Notes: generated by a model from the sequence alone, not told the origin. Positions 11,013 through 22,110 are shown, counted from the first letter of the stretch. The stretch is DNA of 64,000 nt from Polytrichum commune (GCA_950295325.1 OX485808.1:5768501-5832500); one strand, 5' to 3'. Numbers and translations are program-made.

Positions 11013-13288
11013 CTACAAGTCATCTTCCTGTTGCCCAGGTCGACCAGGAGTAAAATATCGTTGTAAGACATCTTTGACCATGCGCACGAGGCCATCCAAA
11101 TCAGTGGGACCCAATCGTAGAGCATCCCGCAACAGATCTCCCTCCAACACCTCCCGCTGAATTGCCAGAACACAATTGCGCATAGCTCCCTGACATAAAT
11201 GTTTGTGCACACCATACACAGTAGATTAATAGTCCATTGTGTTCAACTCTCCTAGAATCAGAGACATAAAATTTCTGAAATTTGTGCATCAGCCCTTTTC
11301 TTTGCTTGTAACACAGGGTTGTAAAATGCATAAAATGAGGGTAGATCTACTCAGATGCATAAAATCAGTGCAAGAAGACTAAGTACAGGGTTATGCACCA
11401 GACCGATGCCCTTTCACATTATAAGAAGCACGTTCTTGGTGGTTGATGGTTGTAATTTGCTTCCTTTGGCTCTAATTTTGAAGGCTTAAGGTGCATTGAT
11501 AACAACCACTACTACTCTTACTTGCCCAACTACTATAAATGTTGCTGAGAGTGGTTGAAATGGTTGTAGTTGTAGTTTATTTTCTTTGGTTCTATTTTGT
11601 TTGTGGCTATTAAGTGGCACCAAAAGAGAATGTTAAGGCCAAAGCATGGGAGAAGATTTGTGGGAGGCATTACTCTTAGACATATTTTCCACCAGAATTC
11701 AAAAATTGTTTGTCTCCACTCCCAGGATTGTACCAACAGAAGGGACGATAATTGGGGTTAAATTCACTATTCGACAACAAGGAGTAGTGATCAAGCAGGG
11801 AGAGAAGAAGCAATAATACTCACGTCATGATCAAATACTGACAGCAAGTTGCGCAGGACGGTCTTGGCAACCCCAAAAACTCGTGTATAGTTGTTGCTGA
11901 TCCATTGAAGGCGTTCGCCATCGGATCGAAGCTGTGTAACCTCTCCCACAATGCTAGAAAGGTCACTGAGATGATTCATCGCCTCGGAGATACCCATTCC
12001 TCTGGAGGCTGTTTGGGAGAAGAAATAATTTGTCACATAGTCCCAGCTGAGGGACCCCAATCCAGTCCACCATTGCAAGCCGTTTCCCAAGGTAGAAGCG
12101 ATATTTCTAGCTCTTTCTGCACCTGAAAAGTGCGCAGAAAGCCGGCATTATTACTGTCACATGGGCAGCACTCTTCTATCAACCCAACCGTCACATAACG
12201 TATTCAATACAAAAATGGTTAAACAGCCAGCATCGATGATGCTATACACCAATATCCAGAATGTGCTTCATAAACGAGCTCCAACACTCACACAAGTTTT
12301 TCAACAAACATATGCTTCATTCAATGGTTTCCCCAAGGCGCTGTAACGTTCGAACAACCTACAGTGGAAAATCAAATTGAAAACCAACCACCCCCCTGAT
12401 AATCGACGATGTCTTGATCCATGCAGCTCTCAGTTGATAATTCCTTATTATATACACACATTTCTCGAAGATTCAATTACAAAAATCATAACAATAAAAG
12501 AATAGAGTCCCTCGAATGCCAAAATTCCAGTGAGGTATATGAATGCAAGGGTCTATGTAACCCTAAAATCGAATCCCAAGGACTCTCCCCTGATAGTGAA
12601 TGATGATGCTTCGATCACGCAGCTCTCGGGTGATAATTTTTGTATGGTTCCGAGGAATTATCACACAAGAAAAGACATCATGTGTCTTCATTGTACAGAT
12701 TATTCAAATGAAACCTAGAACTTATCAACTAATCGGTGGATTTGCTCATAGCCACAGTGTAAGTATCAATACAAAGGATAGACTCTGTAACCCTAAATTC
12801 AAATCCCAAGGATTCTCCCCTGATAAATTCATGACCCTTCGCTCTCAGGTGATGATTCCTCACTACAGGCACACATTTCTCGAAAATTCAGTAGAAACAA
12901 ATTGCGAAAATATAGAAAAGACTCCCTCGATGGTCAAAAATCAAGGCGAAGTGGCCCAGAAATTTTCTAAAGAGACCGGGGGCCGTCCGAAATGGTCGAA
13001 TTACATACCAGAGTGATCGCCACGCGACAGCCTCTGTGCGGAGACGCGGTCGAAGAGCGATTGCAAAGCCAAGGAAATGGAACGCAAGCTACTGATGACC
13101 GCCGCTGCCCCACCCCACAGCATTTGCTGCTGCTGCTCACTTGGCATGCCCACTCCCACATTTCCACTTCCCGTGCTTGCTGTGGCTTCAGTCCCAGGCA
13201 CCAGCAGAACCAGAAGCAGACAAACAGCCAACAAAAGCCCTGGAGGACCAGAAATCATCGTTGAAGAAGAAGAAGAGCCCCGCAACAT
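11013..13288 (-). CDS. Unrecognised protein with N-terminal signal peptide (three exons)
   Basis: Exons, in coding order, are 13288-13009, 12122-11824 and 11189-11013. All junctions are GT-AG (CTCTG|GTATGT, TTTCAG|GTGCAG, CATGAC|GTGAGT, TGTCAG|GGAGCT) and phases agree, giving 251 residues. The chosen ATG gives a classic signal sequence: about 17 polar residues, then a hydrophobic core GLLLAVCLLLVLLVPG ending near residue 35. An upstream in-frame extension to 13420 would bury it, so I prefer 13288. The rest has no second clear membrane span. It looks helical, with tryptophan- and aromatic-rich exon 2 (LQWWTGLGSLSWDYV) and an acidic-basic C-terminus ending QQEDDL. I do not recognise the family. 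Alternating hydrophobic patterns and clean splicing support a real gene. It could be secreted, ER-resident or anchored by an uncleaved signal. Confidence 0.75.
12385..12930. repeat. Tandem repeat inside intron 1 of the signal-peptide gene
   Basis: A unit of about 200-230 bp recurs three times. Landmarks are CCCCTGATAA near 12396, 12588 and 12818, each followed within ~40 bp by CTCTCAGGTGATRATTCC-like sequence. ACACATTTCTCGAA-ATTC appears in the first and third. A second shared phrase, TCTRTAACCCTAAA, precedes units two and three. Copies differ substantially. Confidence 0.65.
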
Positions 13289-13514
13289 GGTGGGATTCAG
13301 CAAACACTGAGGCAGAAATTGTCGATGAGGAATTTGCAGGGATTGTAAGAGGGTAATGGAGGATCTGCGCAACGGAATCCGATCAATCTGATGAGTCCCT
13401 AAATTTGTCTCGATCGACATCGAGGATGGCCGGCAGAAGCACTCGGAGAGGAAGACAAAGGAAAGCGGTAGCTATAGCAGAGGCAGGTGGGTCACTACGT
13501 GACCGACACGTGCG

Positions 13515-13645
13515 CAACGATTTTCATCCACGTCCTAAAAGTTTCCCATACCCTAGTTTTCCGGGTATGTACGTGGTCCGGGTATATCCATGCCAATGCC
13601 GGATTGGGTTTCATGGCATGCCTGTTGTAAAGGATCTGGCAAAAA
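13515..13645. repeat. Dispersed repeat R2 (CCGGGTAT family), copy 1
   Basis: Shares ATTTTCATCCA, then a pair of CCGGGTAT boxes, then GGATTGGGTTTCATGGCATG with 15188-15300. The segment after it (TCGAACTCCA..GACCGTTGGATCGGCTGGAG) also recurs after copy 2 and near 230-260, so R2 and R1 probably belong to one longer element. Confidence 0.5.
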
Positions 13646-13854
13646 GGTGCAAAAGTTAAAAGTAAAAACGTGCCCCAAAAGTTACGTGATCTTAGTTGTA
13701 GGCAGGTCGAACTCCAAAGCCACTTTAGACCGTTGGATCGGCTGGAGAGTTGTCTCAACCAATCAGCAGTTGTGAATCATAAAGATTGTCATTATAAGTT
13801 TCACGATCATAGTAAGGTAGATGGGTCTTAAGCCCAAATAGTTACTTTTCCCAA

Positions 13855-14077
13855 CTACATTGTTTTGTCTAATTAGTGTGGGTTATCATTTGGAGTTACG
13901 TGTTGCTATAATGTTTTACCGACATGATCATTTTTAACCCACTAAGGTAAACCATATTCTTAGGTATGCATACTATCTGCTAATGTTATTTGGGTTAAAA
14001 AAGGCACTCTCAATAAAATGTTATAGCAATGCGTAATTCCAATTGGTAACCCACACTAATTAGACAAAGCAGCGTAG
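13855..14077. mobile_element. MITE family A copy, intact ends
   Basis: Terminal inverted repeats of about 58 bp: CTACATTGTTTTGTCTAATT at the left and the complement of CTACGCTGCTTTGTCTAATT at the right. They continue inward through TAGTGTGGGTTA and GGARTTACG to TTGCTATAA. At 223 bp it equals the copy at 24038-24260. It has no coding capacity. It sits inside R1/R2 repeat DNA, so it is the younger insertion there. Confidence 0.85.
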
Positions 14078-14104
14078 CCCGCCTTTCTTAGGATACGAAA
14101 CATT

Positions 14105-14345
14105 GGATTTGTACGACATGGTTAGCAAATCCAAATCAAGGCCCTATCCACTTTCTTCGTCACTCTCAGAGCTCCTAGTATGTGTATCTTATTCATTACT
14201 AAAGTGAAGATTCTTGTGCTCATTAGATGATTATATAGCCTCCTCCTTCTCCCTCTCTCCCTACTCCTACCCCAATTATATTGATTATTGAGTCTACAAC
14301 GGTTATCACCTTTTGAATATGCAGTCCCATCTCTTTCAAAAGAAT
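14105..14345 (+). repeat. Dispersed repeat R1 copy
   Basis: Matches the copy inside the SIS-gene intron (4976-5160): TTAGCAAATCCAAATC, then CTTATTCATT, AAAGTGAAGATTCTTGTGCTC, and TTGATTATTGRGYCTA..ACGGTTA followed by a GCACATAGTCC-like end. The segment matching the rest of R1 lies on the far side of the MITE at 13855-14077, so R1 was split by that insertion. Confidence 0.55.
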
Positions 14346-14584
14346 GTCTTTCTAGTATCCATTCTTAGAACCACACCAAATCACATACTATCCATATATA
14401 GGTGTCCAATTTAGAGAAATAATCTAATAAAGCACGTCCGTCTTAGAGATGCAAAAGTTATATAGGGTCAGTGACCACACAACATGATTTTGGAGGTGTC
14501 TTGTGACCAACCCAAAATACATGTAGAGTGGTCTCCGCCTTTTTCCACCAATGAGAGTGCTTGAAGTGTAATGGTCATGGGCTC

Positions 14585-14770
14585 TCAGTCTCGTGTGTGA
14601 AGTGGTCCTCAGTGTTTCCAAGTCCAACTGGGTATGTGTTGTGACCTTTCGATTCTTCTTTATTTATTTGAGGTATATTCCACAAGTTTCTCTAAAACGA
14701 TCGGCAATTTCCCTAGATCTTGAAATTCAACCATTTATTTCTCAAACTCAACAAAGTTCATTTGCAACTA
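14585..14770 (+). mobile_element. Dispersed element R3, diverged copy
   Basis: Related to 31130-31330, 31655-31866 (inverted), 51905-52145 and 60830-61040. Shared phrases are GTTTCCAAGTCCAAC, TGTTGWSATCTT, GAGGTATATTCYAYA, TTTATTTCTCAAACTCAAC and TTCATTTGCAACTA. This is the most diverged copy. Confidence 0.6.
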
Positions 14771-15160
14771 CACTAACACATTGTACGTAGTCTCTCCAAC
14801 GCTATTTATCTTGCTCTGTAATAATTGTAAACCACCCGTGTATGTAGTCTCACCAACACTTTATGTAAACCTAACCTTAATTTTCATTGCTTATGATTTC
14901 TTACTTTTTGATATTATAGATTTACAATGTTGTATTTACTGTCACTTACTAAGTGACCTTTCATCCAAATTTCAATCATCCACAACAACAATTCATTACA
15001 AACATATTAGAATGCCGAACGTACCAAAAGTCGATGAACTAAAAGTAAATTGGGATGGCAAATGTCTGTAAACTTATTCCTTAGAGTGTCATTAGAAAAG
15101 TTACCACAATGACATAAAATACCATATGACACTAAATACAAATATTTAGTGTCGCGGTCA
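14768..15160. mobile_element. MITE family B copy
   Basis: Begins CTACACTAACACATTG and ends with ACACTAAATACAAATATTTA then GTGTCG. The interior matches other family B copies, including ATTATAGATTTACAATGTTG, TCACTTACTAAGTGACCTTT and CATCCAAATTTCAATCATCC. It abuts the end of R3. Confidence 0.65.
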
Positions 15161-15187
15161 GTTCTCCCTATCCATCAACATGCAGGA

Positions 15188-15300
15188 TGATTTTCATCCA
15201 ACGTTTTTGTAGGTTGTTGTACCCTGGTTGGCCGGGTATCTGAGTGTGCCGGGTATTAGAGTTGGATTGGGGTTCATAGCATGCCCCTTAAGATACATGC
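15188..15300. repeat. Dispersed repeat R2, copy 2
   Basis: Second copy of the element at 13515-13645, with ATTTTCATCCAACGTTTT, two CCGGGTAT boxes and TTGGGGTTCATAGCATGCCC. Confidence 0.5.
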
Positions 15301-15370
15301 TGCCATTGGTGGGCACTTTTGAACTCCATAGAATTGGCTGGAGAGTTGATTCATAAAGTGTGTGCATCCA

Positions 15371-15600
15371 AACTACACTATATATGATATTTAGTGTGAC
15401 TTACTATTTGGAATTACGCAATGCTATATCTATTTACTGTACATCTGATATTTTACCAACGAATGGTAAATTGGTAGTTTGGACATTATAGAACATTGAT
15501 AACTTTACTTGGTAAAAAAATATTTCAATAATAAAAAGATATAGCACCGTGTAAATCCAAATAGAAAGTCACACTAAATATCATGTTTGGTGTATCTAGT
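15371..15600. mobile_element. MITE family A copy
   Basis: Inverted ends ACTACACTATATATGATATT and the complement of ACTAGATACACCAAACATGA. Both continue through TTTAGTGTGACTT and CTATTTGGA. The inner phrase GGAATTACGCAATGCTATA matches the copies at 13855, 24038 and, weakly, 38011. Confidence 0.8.
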
Positions 15601-15609
15601 AAGATATAT

Positions 15610-16651
15610 TACTCCTTTGGTAAGATGAATTCGTAGAAGTGCAAACTCAATTTCATGATTTTACAAACCAATTTAACACTAGGTTCTACCAATTTCGTTG
15701 GAATCGTGAACCAAGTTCACTATATAGACAACCAATTTAACTTGAACTTTCAACCAATTTTACTACATGTTGTGAACAATTTCATGATTTGGTACTCATA
15801 TTCGTATCTTCGAAAAGTCAATTTCATGAACCGTATAATTATATTTCACAAAGAATGGTACATTATGTATAAGATTTTCCAAATCGCTCTCCATGGCTAG
15901 CTCTACCAAAACCAATGTCAAGGCTAGAGGCTTTTAGGTACACGCAAAACAAAGAGGAACCAATGAACAATGAGAAGGCCAGGAGTGTGAAACAAGGAGA
16001 GAAGTTCTAAATACAAAAACCACATAGTGCGGGAAGATTTGTGAATCTGGTTTGAAAGATTCATGAAGTTGCTAGAGGTTAAAGTCCACTATCATGAGAT
16101 TGAGGCGTGCCACATGACAAGTTGGTCTAGAAGAATCATGAACTAATTTAGAAGGTTCACGAAATTGGTAGAACACTCTGGTAACATTGGTGGGAAGGTT
16201 CATGAACTAGCTTGGAACCTTCATGACATTGGGTTTGCACTTATGTGAAGTCATCTTACGGAAGGAGTATTGGGTCACATTAATGATGACGTGCAAGCGA
16301 TCACTGCAAACATGGTCCAATGTTGGATAGGAGAGGCCAATAGAATTTTTTTGTAGAGCTAGTCGCAAGGAGCAATTAAGAGAATGTTATGCATGATGTA
16401 CCGTTCTTTGTGAAATAAAGTTATTCAATTCATGAAATTGATTTTGCGAAGTTGTGAATACATGTACCAAATCATGAAGTTGTTCACGACATGTAGTGAA
16501 ATTGGTTGAAAGTTCAAGTTTAATTGGTTGTCTATATAGTGAACTTGGTTTGCGATTCCAATCAAATTGGTAGAACCTATTGCTAAATTGGTTTGTAAAA
16601 TCATGAAATTGAGTTTGCACTTCTGTGGATTTATCTCACCGAAGGAGTATT
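15610..16651. mobile_element. Foldback-type element with ~300-bp terminal inverted repeats
   Basis: The left arm (15610-15910) and right arm (16350-16651) are near-perfect reverse complements along their length. Each starts TACTCCTTYGGT at the outside. Shared inner phrases are CTCAATTTCATGATTTTAC, CACTATATAGACAACCAATT, TTTCACAAAGAA and finally TAGCTCTAC. About 440 bp separates the arms. A third, weaker copy of the right terminus (TTTGCACTTATGTGAAGTCA, ending GGAAGGAGTA) ends near 16275, so the element has nested structure. The core also repeats short phrases such as TTCATGAA. No transposase frame is present. Long arms and no ORF suggest a foldback or long-TIR Mutator-like element. Confidence 0.85.
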
Positions 16652-16779
16652 TTCCTTGTTGTGCATATTATCTATTTATATTATATGGATACAAAATGAC
16701 ATTATTGGTAGAAAGTCATAGCAACGCATAAATCACAATAATAGGTGTAAACAGAGTAGTTAAAAATCGCAAAATTTCA

Positions 16780-16980
16780 CAAAGATTGTCATTTCAAATT
16801 TCCCAATCAAAGTAGAGATGTAAAAGTTATAGGAGTCCAAAGTGAAGATTCTCTTACTTCTTACAATTGTTCACATAGGTCCTCTCAATCATGCCCACTA
16901 TTGATAGTAAATTGGTGCCTATATTCTAAGCACACAATCTAGTATCATTGCACATCATTACACATCATGCACACATCCTA
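16780..16980 (+). repeat. Dispersed repeat R1 copy
   Basis: Carries AAAGATTGTCATTTCAAATT, GAGATGTAAAAGTTA, AAGTGAAGATTCTC, CACATAGGTCCTCTC and CCACTATTGA in R1 order. Confidence 0.55.
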
Positions 16981-17115
16981 TTTTGAATCCTAAAACTTTG
17001 TATATTTACGGTATCAATTTAGGGGTGAAACACGCATGTTATTTTTTTAATTTCAACTATGTGTGCACTTGTCAAGCTAGGGAATAACTAGTGTTCCACT
17101 AAAAAACATGGTGTT

Positions 17116-17183
17116 CTAATCATGGGGGGTTAAAAAACATCAGAGGTTAATATATCTACGAGGGAGTGACCCCCCATGATTAG
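17116..17183. repeat. Perfect 15-bp inverted repeat
   Basis: CTAATCATGGGGGGT (17116-17130) is the exact reverse complement of ACCCCCCATGATTAG (17169-17183), with a 38-bp spacer. It could be a very small MITE remnant or a hairpin; the flanks do not show a clear target duplication. Confidence 0.7.
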
Positions 17184-18650
17184 ATGTTTATTATATTCAC
17201 TACGGTAATTGCACTCTTCTCCCCATCTCCACTAAAACTAAGGGCCGCTTTACACACCGACCAAGAGCCATGACCATGAAATTCTAAGAGTCCTTGAAAA
17301 CCATCCAAGGGCCTCACTGCCAGGGGAAATAGGGATCCTTGAAAGTATGAAATGAAAGATTTCCAAGAGAGCTACAAACACCTGGAACTCATATTGATGC
17401 AAGAAACTCCCAGAAAGATGGGCATCAATAATATGGTTGAAATGAGACTACTAACATGGCAAGATTCTAGGAAATAGAAGAGTTGATGATTATGTCTGCA
17501 AATGCATGTTAACTTAGGTTATGTGGTGAGTCACTTAATAAATTGAAATAGGCCCTGTGTGTGACATTGGATGCAAGGTCATTCTGCCGATTCATGTACA
17601 TATAGGTGATATTAGGTTGGCCGATTCATGTATATAGAACTTTGATATCCCAGTAATATCAGGTAACTGTGGGTTTGGATCTTGAACATAAATGAATATT
17701 CCACTGCATGTTACCGGAAATCAAGATGACATTGAGCCTAGATTCAGCAACATAATTTAGTTTCTGAAGGCTTTGCGAAACTAGAACTTCAATTGCCAAC
17801 GTACCAGTCTCGTGATAACTCATGATAAAACAGAGGAAGACAAAATAATAGAAACCTGAAATTTGTCATTCGCTTTGTTTTGCTGTAGGATCCACCTGCC
17901 TTCAATTTTGAAAGCTCAACCACGGTGGAAATTTTCGAAACCTTTGACTGGACATTCCAATCAAGTCGCAGTTAGTCAATGTGACGAACAGTGGCCAAAT
18001 TAGAGTAAACATTGGATTTTTAAGCCTGTGTCAGGACGTTCTCTTGCTATTCTTGTTTCAAAAAACAAATGTCAACACTCAAGGTCCTTGAGTACATGCA
18101 TGATTTTGAGCATATTATTTTCAAGTGGCATAATTAGGTTCTCATCATGTGGTCGAGACTCAACACCACCTTCATTGTTGCCTATCTTTCGACACAAAGT
18201 CTTCTTTCATCTACCAAGATTCAGTTGAAGAAGTGTGCCTGGAGTGGAATCATTCTTAAGCTATTCGGATTACATAAGAATTATTCTTAGATTTGCAGTG
18301 ACACCTAAATATTATGCTATTTAAGAATGTTGTGAGCCTTTATGTTTGCAATATATACAAGTTCATATTTCAATTTCAACAGAATCGTGGAAATGAGTAC
18401 CTTTCATATTGATGGTTGGTGGAAATGGATTATCAAGGGGATAAATAGTACCTGGATGCAATAAGAACAGAGTACTAATCAATATGGAGTGACACCCTTC
18501 ATTTCCAAATCTTGTGCAATTCATATGCAAAATACAATCTCTCAATGTAAGATCACTGTAAAGTTCTGCTTAAATGAGCTTGGAACAAGCTTGTAGTTGG
18601 AATTATAAGTGCCAATGTACCTGCATTTCATGCAATTCCAAAGGACAGAG
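17184..18650. other. Gene-free stretch, nothing recognised
   Basis: If the SKP1-like gene upstream is complete, its last exon should lie on the minus strand in or near this interval. I could not identify one. No repeat structure was seen. Confidence 0.35.
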
Positions 18651-18865
18651 GGAATTATCGCATACGAACATACCTCTCATCCATCTAACATAAAAACTTG
18701 ACCCCCTATAGCTGATTCATCTCAAATGACTTAGACTAGAGTAAATCAGGATCATTAAAATGAATTCTGGTGTCAAATTGACTAAAAGTAGAAACATCCC
18801 AGCTGCATACTATCAGGGCCTTTATGTTGGATGAATGAGAGGTATGTTCTTATGCAATAATTTCC
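18651..18865. repeat. Inverted repeat with ~43-bp arms
   Basis: GGGAATTATCGCATACGAAC and following bases (18651-18693) are the near-complement of 18821-18865 (TTTATGTTGGATGAATGAGA through TATGCAATAATTT). The arms enclose about 130 bp. It may be a MITE or a segmental inverted duplication. The right arm lies next to the candidate second exon of the SKP1-like gene. Confidence 0.65.
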
Positions 18866-18939
18866 ACTGTCTAATTTCAAGGACTGTGAATTGAAAAATT
18901 CTTGGACGTCAATGCGATCAAATAGTGACGCTCCCTTAC

Positions 18940-20577
18940 CAAGTAGCTTCTCAAGTTGGTCGATCTTGAGTAGTCTTGTGGCCTTCTGGATCAAAATCAT
19001 CATCACACACAAGAAGTGATTCAGTCAGCAAATTATGGCCAGGACATTCAAGTTAGCTCAATCTTCTTACTTTGTTCTGCCATTATAATGTGATAACTGT
19101 TTTTGAAAAGAAAACAGATGACTTGCTACAGAAGCATGCACATGAGGTTTAGAATTAATTAACTGCCAAATGTAGCAATTAAGTACTACTATAGTTCTAA
19201 ATTTGTATTGAGAAACCCCAGTGGAGTTCATGTTGAAAAGAAACTAACTAATTAGAAGAATTGTGTCTAATGTGGCCACATTCAAGAGCCAGAGTTTGTC
19301 CATCCAAGCCAAAAAGATAGAACCGAATCCGTAGCAACTTAATTTGGGCTTAGCTAACTTCTCGAGATGTCATAACAATACTTAGCTGATGAGTTGTGTT
19401 TGTGGGTCCAGTATTAGATTTGACAATAAAGTTTCCAAATGTTGAAATTCCATTGTGATCAAATTAAATATGAAATTAGGGCCATTGAACACAACTCATC
19501 AGCTTAATAATGCTACGGTCGATTGTCGCTTGAAACATACTACTTTCACACATAATTTAGCTTATCTTAATGCACCTCATCTTGCATCTTGATAACACAC
19601 ATGTTACTAAATTTAATGGTGATTGTAGGGTGGCAACTATATGTAGCACTCACAGCAACGTCATTGTCTTTAGAACTTGATTTGGTCTAGTTGCTAAAAC
19701 ATTTTTAAGGAGCATTGAAAGGGAGCTTCTTTCACATTCTCAACATCTCAAAGACTATATTTGAATTTGAATTGATTTCTTTTTAAAAGTGAAATTCAAC
19801 ATCCACGGGGTATGGATGGTGACCCCCTATTTTGGAACATTGGCTTCTACACTAATATGTGCAATGAGGTTGGCCCACGCAAATATATCGGCATTCCACA
19901 CTATTCTCTATTGTATTCACTACCATGGTATCAAAATAGAATATCAATCATTCTTCTGTGGTTGGTCTTGGATGAATGAACAAAATAATAAGTTTTTGTA
20001 TTCTAATTTGAACAAGGTGATTTGCATGGGTAGAGAGGCAACCCATTCATAAAGGCAACCTAATTGCACATACCATTGTACATAGTGAGCTCTTAAAACG
20101 GTATTTGATTCAAGAGCAAACCGTTTTCCAATTCAAACACAAGTCGTATCGGTGAAGAATTCTGTATGCCCTCTCTTCTTTCCAAGCATGTTACTCCTCT
20201 TTGTCAAAGAACAAATCATGAAATCATTAGAAATATCAGGAAAAATTGCAGGAATAGTATACTCATGTAGTTATAATTACCTTGACAAGGTCGGGGACAA
20301 GTTTCTTATCGAGCTTGCGAAGAAACCTTCGGTCCCATTTCTGAAGCTTGGCTTCCTCCTTGACTGGCAGGATGTCATGGGGAGCATCATGCTTTTCGCA
20401 GTACTTTATGATCTTGGTGAGAATGTCGCCTCTGACTTCCATGAATTCAACCACCGTTACTCCCGGTGTGACCGGCACCGCGTCCCCAAGGTCGAAGTGC
20501 AGAATTATTTCAGCCACCTGCCGGGAGACTTTGAAGGAGAAGTGATCCGTGCTGATTAGAGTCACCACCTTCTCCAT
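18940..20577 (-). CDS. SKP1-like protein (partial model, one firm exon)
   Basis: The firm exon is 20577-20281, 99 residues from MEKVVTLISTDHFSFKVS to KKLVPDLVK, ending at a canonical donor (GTCAAG|GTAATT). It matches the SKP1 POZ half: the strand-rich start, a central PVTPGVTVVEFMEVRGDILT region, then IIKYCEKH followed by KLQKWDRRFLRKLD. SKP1 bridges F-box proteins to cullin-1 in SCF ubiquitin ligases. A candidate second exon at 18985-18940 (KATRLLKIDQLEKLL, phase 0 with exon 1) would supply the helix that normally reads like LILAANYLNIKNLLDL. The final exon with the F-box-binding C-terminus was not found. Compared with canonical SKP1 it is divergent, and the acidic loop is shortened. A TATATA sequence at 20603-20608 is only ~25 bp from the ATG. 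It may be a diverged family member or a decaying gene. Confidence 0.6.
19383..19504. mobile_element. Small MITE, 17-bp perfect terminal inverted repeats
   Basis: AGCTGATGAGTTGTGTT and AACACAACTCATCAGCT are exact reverse complements about 120 bp apart, with TTA-like sequence at both flanks. It lies in the presumed intron 1 of the SKP1-like gene. No other copy was seen here. Confidence 0.75.
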
Positions 20578-20649
20578 CCTCCTCGCTCCTCTCTCCTCAA
20601 CTATATAACCCTGCAATCTGGACTTAAGAATCCTCGATGATACTCTTGT

Positions 20650-22110
20650 GGTCGTCCTGTAACTTGATTGGAATCATGTCCACCGGAGTGTACAAAACTA
20701 ACAAAGATTTTGAAATTTTTTGTGAGGTTTTATGTATGGGGCTGCGAATTCCCACCTTCAGCTATGAATCAATCTTGCAACAAGAAGTTGGTGAACCGAA
20801 AGCTTGGAACCCAAGAAGCATGTGATGGCCCTGAATTTGCATGAAAAGGGACATAGGTCAAGGGAGAAATTTAGAGCGCCAAAAAATTGAAAGCAAAACA
20901 GGCGAAGACGGATTGAACTGATCCCCCCAAAATATTTCTCTAGTGCGAGAGGAATTTATTTTGTATTGGATTACAAATTGGGAGGTACGTGGCACCTTCT
21001 CCATGATCCTTAATACTTATGATCCATGCAATCTTAAGAACAACGCCACATGTTGCGCTTCTAATTCGATACTCATGGCCGGTGGGTTAGGCTGAGTTGT
21101 TGATTGGTCTTGGAACTTGATTAGAATCATCGGAGTCATGTAAGAAGATTTCGAATACAATTGTGAGGTTTTAGAAGCTGCGACCATCGACTTCCGGCCA
21201 CCAGCTATGAAGAAATTGCTAGAAGAAGGTGAACCAACCAAAAGCTGGAAAACCAAGAAGCCCATGCGATGGCCCTGAATGCGCATGAAATGGGACAGGG
21301 GTCGAGAAGGGAAATTCGAGCGCCAAAAATCTGCATACAGACCGTGAAGACAGATTGAATTGATCTCCCATCTTAATTTTATGATGGGGGGATTTCACGA
21401 GCAATCCAGCCGACTGTGCTGGTTAGCCTCACCAGCACCGGATGTAGTAGGCCACGATATTCTCAAATGAAATCCTCGCAGGAAGCAGAAGAGATTACAC
21501 TTCCAAGAGGAATTGCTGCGTTACAACAGAATCTATATATAAATATATAAAATGAGAACATAGTGCATGGGGAATGGATCCAACTGTCGAGATGTTCAGT
21601 TGAATCTCATTTCTCGATTCTCGACCAACTCAATAAATGCGCATTTCATGCATCAGAGGCGCCATTCTACCCTCAGATTGTTCACTTACTGACCCACCTT
21701 AATTCTTCGCAAATTCTACAAATGCACGGTTATGTATCAGGAGGCTAGTTACTCCTATCATAAGTCACCAGAGATTGAAAGAAAGAAAGAAAGAAAAAAT
21801 CTGATGGAACCTCAGATTTTCCACCGCCAGCCCTTACTTGGCATAACTGGATTCGCATCATGTGCAAAGTAAGAAATATCGACAACTTCCGAGGTTTTTA
21901 GGAGGCGCGACCACTGACTTCCTACTATGAGCTAGGAAGCTTGGCGCAACAAGAAGGTGATCAACCGAAAACTTGAAAACCAATGACAAGGGAAATTGAC
22001 CGACAAAGGACTCAGAACTTAGAGCGCCAGAATTCTGCATTTATGCAGGCGAAGACGGGATTGATTGATTGATCGATCTCCCACACTAGAGGAATGTGGG
22101 TCTCTTAGCG
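20650..22110. repeat. Three diverged copies of a ~250-300 bp unit upstream of the SKP1-like gene
   Basis: Units lie near 20650-20940, 21100-21400 and 21850-22110. Shared landmarks are CTTGATTRGAATCAT, TGTGAGGTTTTA (units one and two; unit three has GAGGTTTTTAG), GAAGGTGAACCAACC-like sequence, ATGGCCCTGAAT, and GAGCGCCA followed 25-30 bp later by GAAGACRGATTGA. Unit two has an open minus-strand frame of 89 codons, but the other units do not preserve it. They may be relics of a tandemly duplicated gene start. Confidence 0.65.

Noticed and set aside
12530-13016. Plus-strand open frames opposite the intron of the signal-peptide gene
   Set aside because: They fall in the intronic tandem repeat and share no family or splice-consistent structure.
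13289-13420. Upstream extension of the signal-peptide gene to 13420
   Set aside because: It would place 44 residues before the hydrophobic core and destroy an otherwise typical signal sequence; kept only as an alternative.
20152-20559. 135-codon plus-strand open frame
   Set aside because: It is the antisense of the SKP1-like exon, which has a recognised domain on the minus strand.
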